DNA of 64,000 nucleotides from Frateuria_A sp049727805 (GTDB lineage Bacteria > Pseudomonadota > Gammaproteobacteria > Xanthomonadales > Rhodanobacteraceae). The position numbers and the translations under genes are program-made. The stretch lies in the NCBI RefSeq assembly GCF_049727805.1, contig NZ_JBCNYA010000002.1, forward strand, positions 1 through 64,000, given 5' to 3'. Shown here one piece after another: positions 37,327 to 46,418 of this stretch (positions within the stretch are counted from its first letter, which is position 1; every line of letters begins with the position of its first letter). The notes under the pieces were generated by a model, which had not been told where the DNA came from, searched no databases, and was given only the letters and a program-made list of their open reading frames with translations.

Positions 37327-37555
37327 TTTATGTCTTTGTCTGGCATACGCGCCGACCCGGAAAAGCGCCCATCCAATGGCCTATCCGGACCTTTTCCTGA
37401 TGCATTGCGCCACGCCCGGAAACGGATATGCGCCGACGGCATGATCCAGCCACGTAGAGGCCTTTCGCGGGGATTTTCGCAAGCCGTGACAGGTAATCCG
37501 GGGCGTTCGTGCTGCAGTGCGTGAAATCACTTTCCGGAAATGTCGGCGAAACGCG

Positions 37556-37584
37556 TTGACAACGTTGTCATGCCTGTCCAGACT
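37556..37584 (+). promoter_or_regulatory. glk promoter with perfect NagR-like operator
   Basis: TTGACA (37556-37561), 17-bp spacer, weak -10 CAGACT (37579-37584). The perfect palindrome TGACAACGTTGTCA (37557-37570) overlaps the -35. The half-sites agree with the TGACA...TGTCA pattern known for LacI-type NagR sites in Alteromonadales. Confidence 0.7.
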
Positions 37585-37637
37585 CCGGCCCGGCTGGCGT
37601 CCTCCGACGCCGGGCGGACGGGGAAGGGAGGAGTCGC

Positions 37638-38672
37638 GTGGCCGAGGTCGCCAACCCAAGGAGTGCGCCGCAGCGCCTGCCGCAGGAAGCCCTGCTGCTG
37701 GCGGCCGACGTCGGCGGCACGCATGCGCGCGTGGGCCTGCTCAGCCGCCGGCCCGACGGCGCCAGCCCGGTCACCGTGCTGCGCTACCAGCGCTACGCCT
37801 GCGCCGAGTGGCCGAGCCTCACCGCGGTGCTGCAGCACTTCGTCACCTACCTCGACGCGCCGGCCGCGATCGACCAGTGCGTGGTGGCCAGCGCCGGTTA
37901 CGTGCTGGACGACGCCATCGTCAACGACAACCTGGCCTGGCCGGTGTCGATCCGCGACATCCGCGACAACCTCGCGCTCGACCACCTGGCGGTGATCAAC
38001 GATTTCGAGGCGGTCGCCTGGGCGACCCAGTTCCTCACCGACGCCGACACGCTGCCGGTGATCGAAACCAGCGCACCGCCGCAGCAGGGCCCGGTGCTGG
38101 TGATGGGCCCCGGCACGGGGCTGGGTTCGGCGGTGCTGCTGCCGGGCCAGCCGCATGCGACGGTTCTGGCCACCGAAGCGGGACAGATCGCGCTGGCGCC
38201 CGGCAACGAGCGCGAGATCGAGATCCTCAGGCTGTTCGCGCGCGAGCGCTCGCACGTCTCCTTCGAGTACGCGCTGTCCGGTCCCGGGCTGCGCAACCTC
38301 TACCGCGCGATCTGCACCCTGCGCGACGTCCCCGCGACGTTGCGCGAGCCCAACGCGATCACCCATGCGGCGCTGATGCGCAGCGACGCGGCGGCAGTCG
38401 AGACACTGGAAGTGTTCTGCGGCCTGCTCGGCAGCTTCGTCGCCGACCTGGTGCTGCTCTACGGCGCGCGCGGCGGCGTGTTCCTCGCCGGCGGCATCCT
38501 GCCGCAGATTCGCCAGCTGCTGCTCGCCAGTTCGTTCCGCGAGCGCTTCTTCAACAAGGGCGTGATGCGCCCGTTCCTGCAGCAGGTTCCCGTACGACTG
38601 ATGGAACACGGCCAGCACGGCGTGATCGGCGCGGCCGGCCTGGCCATCGCCGGACACGTCGTGCCCGGGTGA
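37638..38672 (+). CDS. glk: Glucokinase-family sugar kinase of the GlcNAc locus
   Basis: 344 residues, GTG start with a strong SD (GGGAGGAG). The ATP-binding motif DVGGTHARVGLL begins at Asp24, and the later LVMGPGTGLGSAVLL and FLAGGILPQ segments are those of the bacterial glucokinase family (not ROK). As the locus has a GlcNAc permease and GlcNAc-6-P enzymes but no other kinase, it may phosphorylate GlcNAc or glucose released from chitooligosaccharides. It starts the plus-strand half of the locus under a NagR-like operator. Substrate preference cannot be read from sequence. Confidence 0.88.
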   Translation: MAEVANPRSAPQRLPQEALLLAADVGGTHARVGLLSRRPDGASPVTVLRYQRYACAEWPSLTAVLQHFVTYLDAPAAIDQCVVASAGYVLDDAIVNDNLAWPVSIRDIRDNLALDHLAVINDFEAVAWATQFLTDADTLPVIETSAPPQQGPVLVMGPGTGLGSAVLLPGQPHATVLATEAGQIALAPGNEREIEILRLFARERSHVSFEYALSGPGLRNLYRAICTLRDVPATLREPNAITHAALMRSDAAAVETLEVFCGLLGSFVADLVLLYGARGGVFLAGGILPQIRQLLLASSFRERFFNKGVMRPFLQQVPVRLMEHGQHGVIGAAGLAIAGHVVPG

Positions 38673-38777
38673 GCTTGACTTCAAAGAGCAACTGCAAATC
38701 GACCGGGCGCGAGCCCATACAACCAGGCGGCGCCCCAACCATCACACGGCGCTGGACTTCTTGAGGGGAGGACGACC

Positions 38778-41495
38778 ATGTCACACCGCAAAACGCTGTT
38801 AGCCGCGAGCATTCTCGCCAGCCTGTGCCTCGCCGGTGCGCTGCATGCGCAGGATGCGGCGCAGACCACGACCGGCGCCGACGCCACCACGCAGGCGTCC
38901 AAGGCGCAGGCCGAAAAGGACAGGATCAAGCAGCTGTCCACCATCACCGTCACCGGCATCCGCGGTTCGGTGGAGAAGGCGCTGGACATCAAGCGCGACT
39001 CCAATTCCACCATGGAAGTGGTCACCGCCGAGGACGTCGGCAAGCTGCCGGCGCACAACGTGGCCGACACCCTGCAGCGCCTTCCGGGCGTGAACATCAG
39101 CTCGTCCAGCGCCGACGAAGGCGGCTTCGACGAAGCCGACCGCGTCAGCCTGCGCGGCACTAGCCCGAGCCTGACCCAGACCCTGATCAACGGCCACGGC
39201 GTGGGCTCGGCCGACTGGTTCGTGCTCAGCCAGGGCAACAACGTCGGCCGCAGCGTCAGCTACACCCTGCTGCCGTCCGAGCTGGTCAGCCGGGTGGAAG
39301 TGCACAAGTCGTCCGAGGCGCGCTTCCAGGACGGCGGCACCACCGGCAACGTCGACATCATCACGCGCAAGCCGCTCGACTTCGAGAAGCAGTACACGAC
39401 CAACCTCAGCGCCGGCGCGGTCTACGCCGATGCGCCGGAAAAGAGCGATCCGCAGTTCTCGGGCCTGTTCAACTACAAGAACACCGACGGCACGTTCGGC
39501 GTGATGGTGCAGGCGTTCAAGCAGAAGCGCCACCTGCGCCGCGAGGCACAGGAGATCCCCGGCGGCTTCGCGGTGATCGACCCGACCTCCGCGCTGGCGC
39601 AGAGCAACCCCGACCTGGCCGGCGTGCGCGTGCCGGGCCTGCTGGGTTCGACCCTGTTCGAACAGGTGCGCGACCGCAAGGGCGGCCTGGTCGAGCTGCA
39701 GTTCCGTCCCAGCGACGACCTGACGCTGGGCGCGAGCGGCTTCTATTCGAAGATGAAGGCGAACAACTACAACCGCAACTTCATGTTGTGGGGCGGCAAC
39801 TTCGCGACCAGCCAGGCCCCCGAGCCCGGCTACACGGTGCAGGACGGCGTGCTGACCAACGCCACCTACGCGGGCGTGCCGGGCACGAACTACGTCGTGT
39901 ACGACATGATCTACCGCGAGGCCTCGTCCAAGACGCAGTACTACACCCTGGACGCGGACTGGAACGTCTCCGACAACGTATCGGCCAAGTTCCAGGCCGG
40001 TACGACCAAGGGCGTGGGCGAGACGCCGCGCCAGTTCATCGCCGAGGTGACCGCCGCCAACGGCGGCGGCGCAAGCTGGACCACCCACGGCAACAGCGCG
40101 CCGATCGACTGGAGCGTGGGCGGCGACATCAGCCCGGCCGGCGTCACCGGCTTCGGCACCTGGGGCAACCAGGAAGTCCGCGCGGTCGACAAGGAAAACT
40201 GGTTCACTGCCGACTTCACCCAGTACTTCAACGCCGGCGTAGTGCAGTCGTTCGACTATGGCGTGCGCTATGCCAAGCATGACCGCGAAGCGCAGTCGCC
40301 CGAGGGCGCCTCGCCGGGCGATATCTGGTCGGCGCTGCAGAACGGCGCCACCGCCAACTACCCGAGCGGCTTCGCCGACGGCATCGGCGGCACCTTCCCG
40401 CGCGACCTGTGGTATTTCACGCCGGATGCGTTGAAGAGCGCGATCGTGGCCAACTCCACCTGGCTGTCCAACAACGACGGCCCCACCGGCCGCCACAACT
40501 ACGGCGCCGAGTGGAGCGTGGACGAGAAGAACTTCGCCGCCTACTTCCAGGTGAATTTCGAAGGCGAGAACTGGAGCGGCAACGCCGGCCTGCGCTACGT
40601 CAACATCAAGCAGGGCATCGACACCTACTTCGCCGATACGGTGAGCCCCGACGTGAGCAGCCTGTTCGGCGCGTGGGATCGCCGCCATTACGACAACAAG
40701 TACAGCCGCGTGCTGCCGAGCGCGAACCTGAAGTTCAACCTCTCCGAGGATCTGGTGCTGCGCGTGGCCGCCTCGCAGACGCAGACCCTGCCGGACTACT
40801 CCGCGCTGGGCGCCTCGTCCTACGGTTCGGACCTCAACAAGACCGGCGGCGGCGGCAACCCGAAGCTGAAGCCGGTGATCTCCACCAATGTTGACGCGGG
40901 TCTGGAGTGGTACTTCATGCCGCGCGGCCTGCTGTCGGCCACCGCGTACTCGATGAACATGAAGGACTACGTGGCTTACGGCGTCCAGAACCAGCAGCTG
41001 TTCAGCGAACTGACCCATCAGCTCGAGACCTACCAGATCTCGATGCCGATCAACGCCGACGCCAAGGTCCGCGGTGTGGAACTGGCGTACGACCAGCCGC
41101 TCGGCAAGTACTTCGGCGTCAGCGCCAACTACACCTATGCCGACGGCAGCTCGGACTTCACCTGGGCCGATGGCAGCGACCACCTGCTGGGCACCTCGAA
41201 GAACACCTACAACGTCGGTGCCTACTTCGAGAACGATACTTTCGGCGCCCGCGTCAGCTACACCCGACGCTCGTCGTTCCTGATCGGCCTGTCCGGCACC
41301 AACCCGTACTACCAGGACAGCTTCGGCACGCTGTCGGCCTCGCTCAGCTACAAGGCGACCGACTGGCTGAGCTTCAGCCTGGATGCGCTGAACCTCAACA
41401 ACCCGACCATCAAGTACTACCAGAGCGCGACCATTCCGACCTCGTTCTACGAGAACGGCCGCCAGTACTACCTGAACGCGCACCTGAGCTTCTGA
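38778..41495 (+). CDS. TonB-dependent receptor of the GlcNAc/chitooligosaccharide locus
   Basis: 905-residue outer-membrane receptor with signal peptide (LLAASILASLCLAGALHA, cut near residue 24), plug domain (about 60-180: TITVTGIRGSVEKALDIK, LPAHNVADTLQRLPGVNI) and a 22-strand barrel ending in the aromatic YYLNAHLSF. A strong SD (GGGGAGGA) precedes the ATG. Located between the kinase and the GH20 hexosaminidase, it is the probable importer of chitooligosaccharides or GlcNAc into the periplasm. A good intrinsic terminator follows. Confidence 0.92.
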   Translation: MSHRKTLLAASILASLCLAGALHAQDAAQTTTGADATTQASKAQAEKDRIKQLSTITVTGIRGSVEKALDIKRDSNSTMEVVTAEDVGKLPAHNVADTLQRLPGVNISSSSADEGGFDEADRVSLRGTSPSLTQTLINGHGVGSADWFVLSQGNNVGRSVSYTLLPSELVSRVEVHKSSEARFQDGGTTGNVDIITRKPLDFEKQYTTNLSAGAVYADAPEKSDPQFSGLFNYKNTDGTFGVMVQAFKQKRHLRREAQEIPGGFAVIDPTSALAQSNPDLAGVRVPGLLGSTLFEQVRDRKGGLVELQFRPSDDLTLGASGFYSKMKANNYNRNFMLWGGNFATSQAPEPGYTVQDGVLTNATYAGVPGTNYVVYDMIYREASSKTQYYTLDADWNVSDNVSAKFQAGTTKGVGETPRQFIAEVTAANGGGASWTTHGNSAPIDWSVGGDISPAGVTGFGTWGNQEVRAVDKENWFTADFTQYFNAGVVQSFDYGVRYAKHDREAQSPEGASPGDIWSALQNGATANYPSGFADGIGGTFPRDLWYFTPDALKSAIVANSTWLSNNDGPTGRHNYGAEWSVDEKNFAAYFQVNFEGENWSGNAGLRYVNIKQGIDTYFADTVSPDVSSLFGAWDRRHYDNKYSRVLPSANLKFNLSEDLVLRVAASQTQTLPDYSALGASSYGSDLNKTGGGGNPKLKPVISTNVDAGLEWYFMPRGLLSATAYSMNMKDYVAYGVQNQQLFSELTHQLETYQISMPINADAKVRGVELAYDQPLGKYFGVSANYTYADGSSDFTWADGSDHLLGTSKNTYNVGAYFENDTFGARVSYTRRSSFLIGLSGTNPYYQDSFGTLSASLSYKATDWLSFSLDALNLNNPTIKYYQSATIPTSFYENGRQYYLNAHLSF

Positions 41496-41544
41496 TCCAC
41501 CGCGATGTCACGCAGGCCAGGGACGGCCTGCGCTCTCCCCGCTC

Positions 41545-41578
41545 GGGCCCGGTCTGCACGTTTCGGGCCCTTTTTTTT
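41545..41578 (+). terminator. Intrinsic terminator after the TonB receptor gene
   Basis: GGGCCCG (41545-41551) pairs with CGGGCCC (41564-41570) and is followed by eight T. It lies 50 bp after the stop codon and before the hexosaminidase gene. Confidence 0.92.
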
Positions 41579-41625
41579 GCGCAGGCCGCGGCGATGGCAT
41601 GCTGGGCCATCCCAAGGAGATGCCG

Positions 41626-43959
41626 ATGATGCGCCGACCGTTCTTGTTCCGTTGCGTGCCGTTCCGTTGCGCGTGTCTGTTGCTTGCATTCGCCCTGTTG
41701 CCTTCGCGCGCGGCGTTTGCCGCCGAGCCGGCGCCTTCCCTGATTCCGCTGCCCGCACAACTCCAGTTGCAGCCGGGCGGCTTCACTGTCGATGCGCATA
41801 CGCCGCTGGTGCTCGCCAGCCGCGATGCCGCCACCCGGCAGACCGCGCAGTACCTGGTCGACCTGCTCGCGCGCACGCGCGGGCTGAAGCTTTCCATCAC
41901 CCGCGACGCCGGCGGCGCGCCGGCGATCGTGCTCAGGCGCGACCCGCAGGCCGCCGTGGCGCAGGCCGGCGGCTACGCGCTCAACGTCACGCCCAAGGGC
42001 ATCGAGGTGGCGGCGCGCGACGATGCCGGGCTGTTTCATGGCGCGGTCACGCTCTACCAGTTGCTGACGCCCGACGCCGGGCAGGGCGCGGTGGCGGTGC
42101 CTGCGCTCGCCATCGAGGATTGGCCGCGCTTCGCCTGGCGCGGGTTGATGCTCGATTCGGCACGGCATTTTCAGAGCGTGGCCGAGGTCGAGCGGCTGAT
42201 CGACCAGATGGCCCAGCACAAGCTCGACGTGCTGCACTGGCACCTAACCGACGACCAGGGCTGGCGCATCGAGATCAAGCGCTATCCCGAGCTGACCCGG
42301 ATCGGCGCCTGGCGCACGCCGCCGGACGCCGGCCATGACGGCGAGCCGAAGCGCTACGGCGGCTTCTACACGCAGGACGAGATCCGCCGGGTGGTCGCCT
42401 ACGCCGCCGCTCGCCACGTCACCATCGTGCCGGAGCTGGACATGCCTGGCCACGCGCAGGCGGCGGTGGCCTCGTATCCGCAGATCGGCGTCACCGGCAA
42501 GCGGCCGCAGGTGTCCGCCGATGCCGGCATCAACCCCTGGCTGTACAACGTCGACGAGGACACTTTCGCCTTCATCGACCACGTGCTCGACGAGGTGATG
42601 GCACTGTTCCCCTCGCAATACATCCACGTCGGCGGCGACGAGGCGATCAAGGACCAGTGGCAGGCCTCGCCCGCGGTGCAGGCGAAGATGCGCGAGCTGG
42701 GCATCACCAGCGAGGACGCGCTGCAGGGCTGGTTCATCGGGCGTATCGGCCGTTACCTCGAACAGCACGGGCGCAAGCTGATCGGCTGGGACGAGATCCT
42801 CGAGGGCGACAACCTGCCGGCCGGCGCCACGGTGATGTCCTGGCGCGGCATCGACGGCGCGATCAAGGCGGCGCTGCTGGGCCACGACGTGGTGATGTCG
42901 CCCTCGCCGGACCTGTACTTCGACCACGTGCAGAGCGACCTGCCCGGCGAGTACGCCAGCCGGTACGGCGTGGAATCGCTCCAGGACGTGTACGGCCTGG
43001 AGGTCGTGCCCGGCGTGCTCAACGCGACACAGGCGAAGCACGTGCTGGGCGTGCAGGCCAATGCCTGGACCGAGCACATGCCCACCATGGCGCACGTCGA
43101 GCACCAGGTGTTCCCGCGGCTCGACGCGCTCAGCGAAGTGGCATGGTCGCCCGCCGCCGGCCGCGACTGGCCCGGCTTCCTCGCCCGCCTGCCGGCGCAG
43201 ATGGCGCGCTACCGTGCGCAGCACGTCAACGTGGCCGACAGCGCCTTCGCAGTGGACATCGGCGCCGACCGCAACGTGGCGCTGGCCACCGGCAAGGCGA
43301 CGGTCACGCTCGCCAACCAGGCCGACTTCGGCGCGATCCACTACACGCTGGACGGCAGCGCGCCGACGCCGGCCTCGCCGCGCTACGGCGCGCCGTTCAA
43401 CGTGACGCTGCCGGCCACCGTGCGTGCCGCCAGCTTCGCCGATGACGGCAGCGCGCTGGCCGCGCCGCGCGAGCGCGTGCTGGACCGCGCCAGCCTGCTT
43501 TCGCTGCCCGGCACGGCGCTGGCGAACTGCCCCGGCAGCGACTTCCGCCTGCTGTTGCAGCCGACGCCGGACGCGACGAGCACCCAGCCGGTCTATGCGG
43601 TGAACCTGTTCGATACCTGCCAGCGGTTCCCGCCCACGCTGATGGACGGCGTCGGCGCGATCCACGTCGACGCGGTGCGGTTGCCCCGCAATTTCGCGCT
43701 GGCGCACGAGCAGAAGCTGGTCGTCTCGCGCCCGCACGCCACGCCGTTTGGCGAGCTGGTGGTGCACGCCGACCGCTGCGACGGGCCGGTGCTGGCCAGC
43801 CTGCCGCTGCCCGATCCGAAGCACAGCCCGCGCCGGTTCGGGCTCGACGCGAAGCTGCCCGCGCAGGAAGGCGAGCACGGCCTGTGCCTGGTCTACACCG
43901 CGCCCATCGACGGCCCGCTGTACGCGCTGGACCGCGTGTCGCTGGAAGCGAAACCTTGA
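41626..43959 (+). CDS. hex: Beta-N-acetylhexosaminidase, GH20
   Basis: 777-residue secreted enzyme that releases GlcNAc from the non-reducing end of chitooligosaccharides. Start chosen at the ATG six bases after AAGGAG; a Met follows directly. Signal peptide ends near AAFAAEP. A GH20b N-terminal domain (about 30-160) precedes the TIM barrel with FAWRGLMLDSARHF, HWHLTDDQGWR and the catalytic pair Asp338-Glu339 in HVGGDEA. A C-terminal chitobiase-type beta domain with a substituted-sugar motif (HYTLDGSAPTPASPRY) follows, then about 130 residues of unrecognised sequence. It works in the periplasm between the receptor and NagP. Confidence 0.94.
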   Translation: MMRRPFLFRCVPFRCACLLLAFALLPSRAAFAAEPAPSLIPLPAQLQLQPGGFTVDAHTPLVLASRDAATRQTAQYLVDLLARTRGLKLSITRDAGGAPAIVLRRDPQAAVAQAGGYALNVTPKGIEVAARDDAGLFHGAVTLYQLLTPDAGQGAVAVPALAIEDWPRFAWRGLMLDSARHFQSVAEVERLIDQMAQHKLDVLHWHLTDDQGWRIEIKRYPELTRIGAWRTPPDAGHDGEPKRYGGFYTQDEIRRVVAYAAARHVTIVPELDMPGHAQAAVASYPQIGVTGKRPQVSADAGINPWLYNVDEDTFAFIDHVLDEVMALFPSQYIHVGGDEAIKDQWQASPAVQAKMRELGITSEDALQGWFIGRIGRYLEQHGRKLIGWDEILEGDNLPAGATVMSWRGIDGAIKAALLGHDVVMSPSPDLYFDHVQSDLPGEYASRYGVESLQDVYGLEVVPGVLNATQAKHVLGVQANAWTEHMPTMAHVEHQVFPRLDALSEVAWSPAAGRDWPGFLARLPAQMARYRAQHVNVADSAFAVDIGADRNVALATGKATVTLANQADFGAIHYTLDGSAPTPASPRYGAPFNVTLPATVRAASFADDGSALAAPRERVLDRASLLSLPGTALANCPGSDFRLLLQPTPDATSTQPVYAVNLFDTCQRFPPTLMDGVGAIHVDAVRLPRNFALAHEQKLVVSRPHATPFGELVVHADRCDGPVLASLPLPDPKHSPRRFGLDAKLPAQEGEHGLCLVYTAPIDGPLYALDRVSLEAKP

Positions 43960-43993
43960 TTCGCCGTATCCGCGGCGGTCGCGGCGGCAGGCC

Positions 43994-45073
43994 ATGGGCA
44001 TGAGCGCCTCGGCCGGCCGCCTCGCCTCGCTCGACGCCCTGCGCGGCCTCACCGTGGCCGGCATGCTGCTGGTCAACGACCCGGGCGACTGGGACCACGT
44101 GTACCGGCCGCTGGAACACGCCGCCTGGCACGGCTGTACGCCGACCGACCTGGTGTTCCCGTTCTTCCTGTTCGTGATGGGCGTGTCGGTGGCGCTGGCG
44201 ATCCTGCCGCGGCTGGAACAGGGCGTGGCGCCCGGCCGGCTGCGCGATGCGGCGCTGTGGCGGGCGCTGCGCATCCTCGCGCTGGGCCTGGCGATCAATG
44301 CGCTCGCCGCCTGGTGGCTGCCGGGGCGGGAGATGCGCTGGCCGGGCGTGCTGCAACGCATCGGCGTGTGTTTCGCGATCGTGGCGGCGTTCGCCATCTA
44401 CACGCCGCGGCGCGCGTGGTGGATCGCCATCGTGGCGCTGCTGGCCGGCTACACGATCCTGCTGCTGTCGGGCGGCACGCTGGCCAAGTGGGACAACATC
44501 GTCGACCACATCGATGGCGCCGTGTTCGGCCCGTACGTGTGGGACCACAACCCCGCCACCGGCCAAGTGCACGATCCCGAAGGCCTGCCGGCCACGCTGC
44601 CGGCGGTCGCCAGCAGCCTGCTCGGCCTGTGCGCTGGCGTGTGGCTGCGCGCGGCGCAGCTCAGGCGGCTGTTCGCCGCCGGCGCGGCCGCGCTGGCGCT
44701 CGGTGCGGCGTGGTCGGTGTGGATGCCGCTCAACAAGAACCTGTGGACGCCCTCGTTCGTGCTGTGGACCGGCGGCTGGGCGATGCTGGCGCTGCTCGCC
44801 TGCCACTGGCTGGTCGACCGGCGCGGCTGGCCGGCGCTGGGGCGCCGTTTCGGCGTCAACGCGATTGCCGCCTACGCCGGCTCGGAGCTGATGCAGATCC
44901 TGCTCCCGGCGCTGGGCTGGCAGGAGCCGTTGTACCGGCACCTGTTCGCCGGCTGGCTCACGCCGCTGGCCGGTCCCTACGTCGCCTCGCTGGCCTGGGC
45001 GGTGGCGTTCGTGGCGCTGTGGTGGGCGATCGTGTGGGCGATGGACCGGCGCCGCCTCTACCTCAAGCTGTGA
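43994..45073 (+). CDS. nagX: NagX-like membrane acyltransferase (DUF5009 family)
   Basis: 359 residues, ten or so hydrophobic segments, starting RLASLDALRGLTVAGMLLVND, the signature of the heparan-alpha-glucosaminide N-acetyltransferase/DUF5009 group; the His of the HGCTPTDLVFPFFLFVMG segment is the conserved acetyl-carrying candidate. NagX genes are fixed companions of nagP loci in Shewanella and Xanthomonas. It may acetylate glucosamine from partially deacetylated chitin at the inner membrane; this is an inference from context. Start at 43994 (a second ATG lies two codons on); SD is weak. It follows hex by 34 bp and is probably co-transcribed. Confidence 0.87.
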   Translation: MGMSASAGRLASLDALRGLTVAGMLLVNDPGDWDHVYRPLEHAAWHGCTPTDLVFPFFLFVMGVSVALAILPRLEQGVAPGRLRDAALWRALRILALGLAINALAAWWLPGREMRWPGVLQRIGVCFAIVAAFAIYTPRRAWWIAIVALLAGYTILLLSGGTLAKWDNIVDHIDGAVFGPYVWDHNPATGQVHDPEGLPATLPAVASSLLGLCAGVWLRAAQLRRLFAAGAAALALGAAWSVWMPLNKNLWTPSFVLWTGGWAMLALLACHWLVDRRGWPALGRRFGVNAIAAYAGSELMQILLPALGWQEPLYRHLFAGWLTPLAGPYVASLAWAVAFVALWWAIVWAMDRRRLYLKL

Positions 45074-45085
45074 CCGATCGCGTAG

Positions 45086-45136
45086 GGTGGGCGCCAGTCC
45101 ACCTTGGTGCATCCGAGCCGGTGGGCTGAAGCCCAC
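45086..45136. repeat. Short double hairpin repeat
   Basis: GGTGG...CCACC (45086-45103) and GTGGGCTGAAGCCCAC (45121-45136, perfect 7-bp arms), a unit of the widespread 'gtgggctgaagcccac' type. It sits between nagX and the phosphodiesterase gene and has no U-run. Confidence 0.6.
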
Positions 45137-45155
45137 TCCACGATCGCCTGCCGCC

Positions 45156-46202
45156 ATGAGCGAACGTTCCCTCGCCGCACGTCCCCAGGTCATCGCCCAC
45201 CGCGGTGCCAGCGCGCACCTGCCCGAGCACACCCTGGCCGCCTATGCGCGCGCCATCGCCGACGGCGCCGACCTGATCGAGCCGGACCTGGTGATGACCC
45301 GTGACGGCGTGCTGGTGGCGCGCCACGAGAACGAGATCGGCGCGACCACCGACGTGGCCGAACATCCGTACTTCGCCGTGCGGCGCACGACCAAGCTCAT
45401 CGACGGCGAGCTTGTCGAGGGCTGGTTCACCGAGGACTTCACCCTTGCCGAGCTGAAGACCCTGCGTGCGCGCGAGCGCCTGCCCGCGTTGCGTGGCACC
45501 TCCCACGACGGACAACACGCGGTCGCCACGCTGGAAGAGATCATCGAGCTGCTGGCGGCCGAGAACGCGCGGCGGGGCGGTGCCGTCGGCCTGATCCCGG
45601 AGATCAAGCACGGCACCTGGTTCGCGCAGGCGGGCCTGCCGATGGAACAACGCCTGCTCGACACGCTGCGCGCGCACGCCTGCACGCGCGCCGTGCCGGT
45701 GGTGATCCAGTCCTTCGAGCAGGCCAACCTGCGCGCACTGCGTCGCGACCTGGACGACCTGCCCAACGTGCGCCTGCTGCAGTTGATCGACGAGCCGGAG
45801 GCGCAGCCCTGGGACGTCCGCGCCCGCGGCGGCACGCTGCGCTACGCCGACCTGCTCACCGCGGCCGGCCTGCGCGAGGTGGCCGGCTACGCCGACGCCA
45901 TCGGGCCGAATGCACGCGCCGTCCTGCCGGTCGACGGCGAGGGCCGCCTGGGTTCGCCGACGCCGCTGGTGCGCGACGCGCACGCGGCCGGGCTGGAGGT
46001 GCACGCATGGACCTTCCGTCCGGAGAACGTGTTCCTGCCGCGCAGCCTGTGGCACGGCGTGGAACCGGCCTCGCGCAACGCGGAAGGCTCGATCGCGGAG
46101 ATCCGCGCGCACCTCGCGGCGGGCATCGATGCGCTCTTTACCGACGACCCCGCGCTGGGTCGTTGCGCGGTGCGGCAATCGCAGCATTCTGCGAAATGTT
46201 GA
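45156..46202 (+). CDS. glpQ: Glycerophosphodiester phosphodiesterase
   Basis: 348 residues of the GDPD family, which hydrolyses glycerophosphodiesters to glycerol-3-phosphate and an alcohol. Catalytic motifs are intact: VIAHRGASAHLPEHTLAAY at the start (His-Arg and the following Glu), EPDLVMTRDGVLVARHE and LIPEIKHGTWF. Unlike typical GlpQ no signal peptide is visible with the ATG at 45156, so it may be cytoplasmic, or the true start may lie upstream. It precedes an Oar-like TonB receptor by 216 bp; this pairing also occurs in Xanthomonas. Function is clear, cellular location is not. Confidence 0.9.
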   Translation: MSERSLAARPQVIAHRGASAHLPEHTLAAYARAIADGADLIEPDLVMTRDGVLVARHENEIGATTDVAEHPYFAVRRTTKLIDGELVEGWFTEDFTLAELKTLRARERLPALRGTSHDGQHAVATLEEIIELLAAENARRGGAVGLIPEIKHGTWFAQAGLPMEQRLLDTLRAHACTRAVPVVIQSFEQANLRALRRDLDDLPNVRLLQLIDEPEAQPWDVRARGGTLRYADLLTAAGLREVAGYADAIGPNARAVLPVDGEGRLGSPTPLVRDAHAAGLEVHAWTFRPENVFLPRSLWHGVEPASRNAEGSIAEIRAHLAAGIDALFTDDPALGRCAVRQSQHSAKC

Positions 46203-46418
46203 ATTTTTGCTGTGGTGACCTTAAGGTTCAGTCAAACGAGTCCCGCTTCCCCACAAGCCTGTCTCGCCAGCACCGATCCCCCTATGCGGTTGCTGGCTTC
46301 TCTCAGGCACTCCTGTGAAACCGGTTTTTGGACGCGGATGGATGACCGTGCTCGTTGCCACGGGGCATGACGATGGCCTCAGTCCTTTATTCCAAAACAG
46401 GTTTTGGGGAGTTTTTGC

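Larger units (their letters stand above)
37225..37637. promoter_or_regulatory. Divergent control region between nagP and glk, 413 bp
   Basis: No gene is seen here. It holds the nagP promoter (37298-37326, minus) and the glk promoter (37556-37584, plus), both with a LacI-type palindrome on the -35. The 220 bp between them is less GC-rich than the genes and has a small palindrome TTTCCGGAAA (37531-37540). No further sites are recognised. Confidence 0.7.

Noticed and set aside
38799..41483. 894-codon open frame antisense to the first TonB receptor gene
   Set aside because: Same shadow effect; the plus-strand receptor has signal peptide, plug and aromatic C-terminus.
46203..46418. Pho box upstream of the Oar-like receptor gene
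   Set aside because: No tandem CTGTCAT-like repeats can be found in the 216-bp gap.
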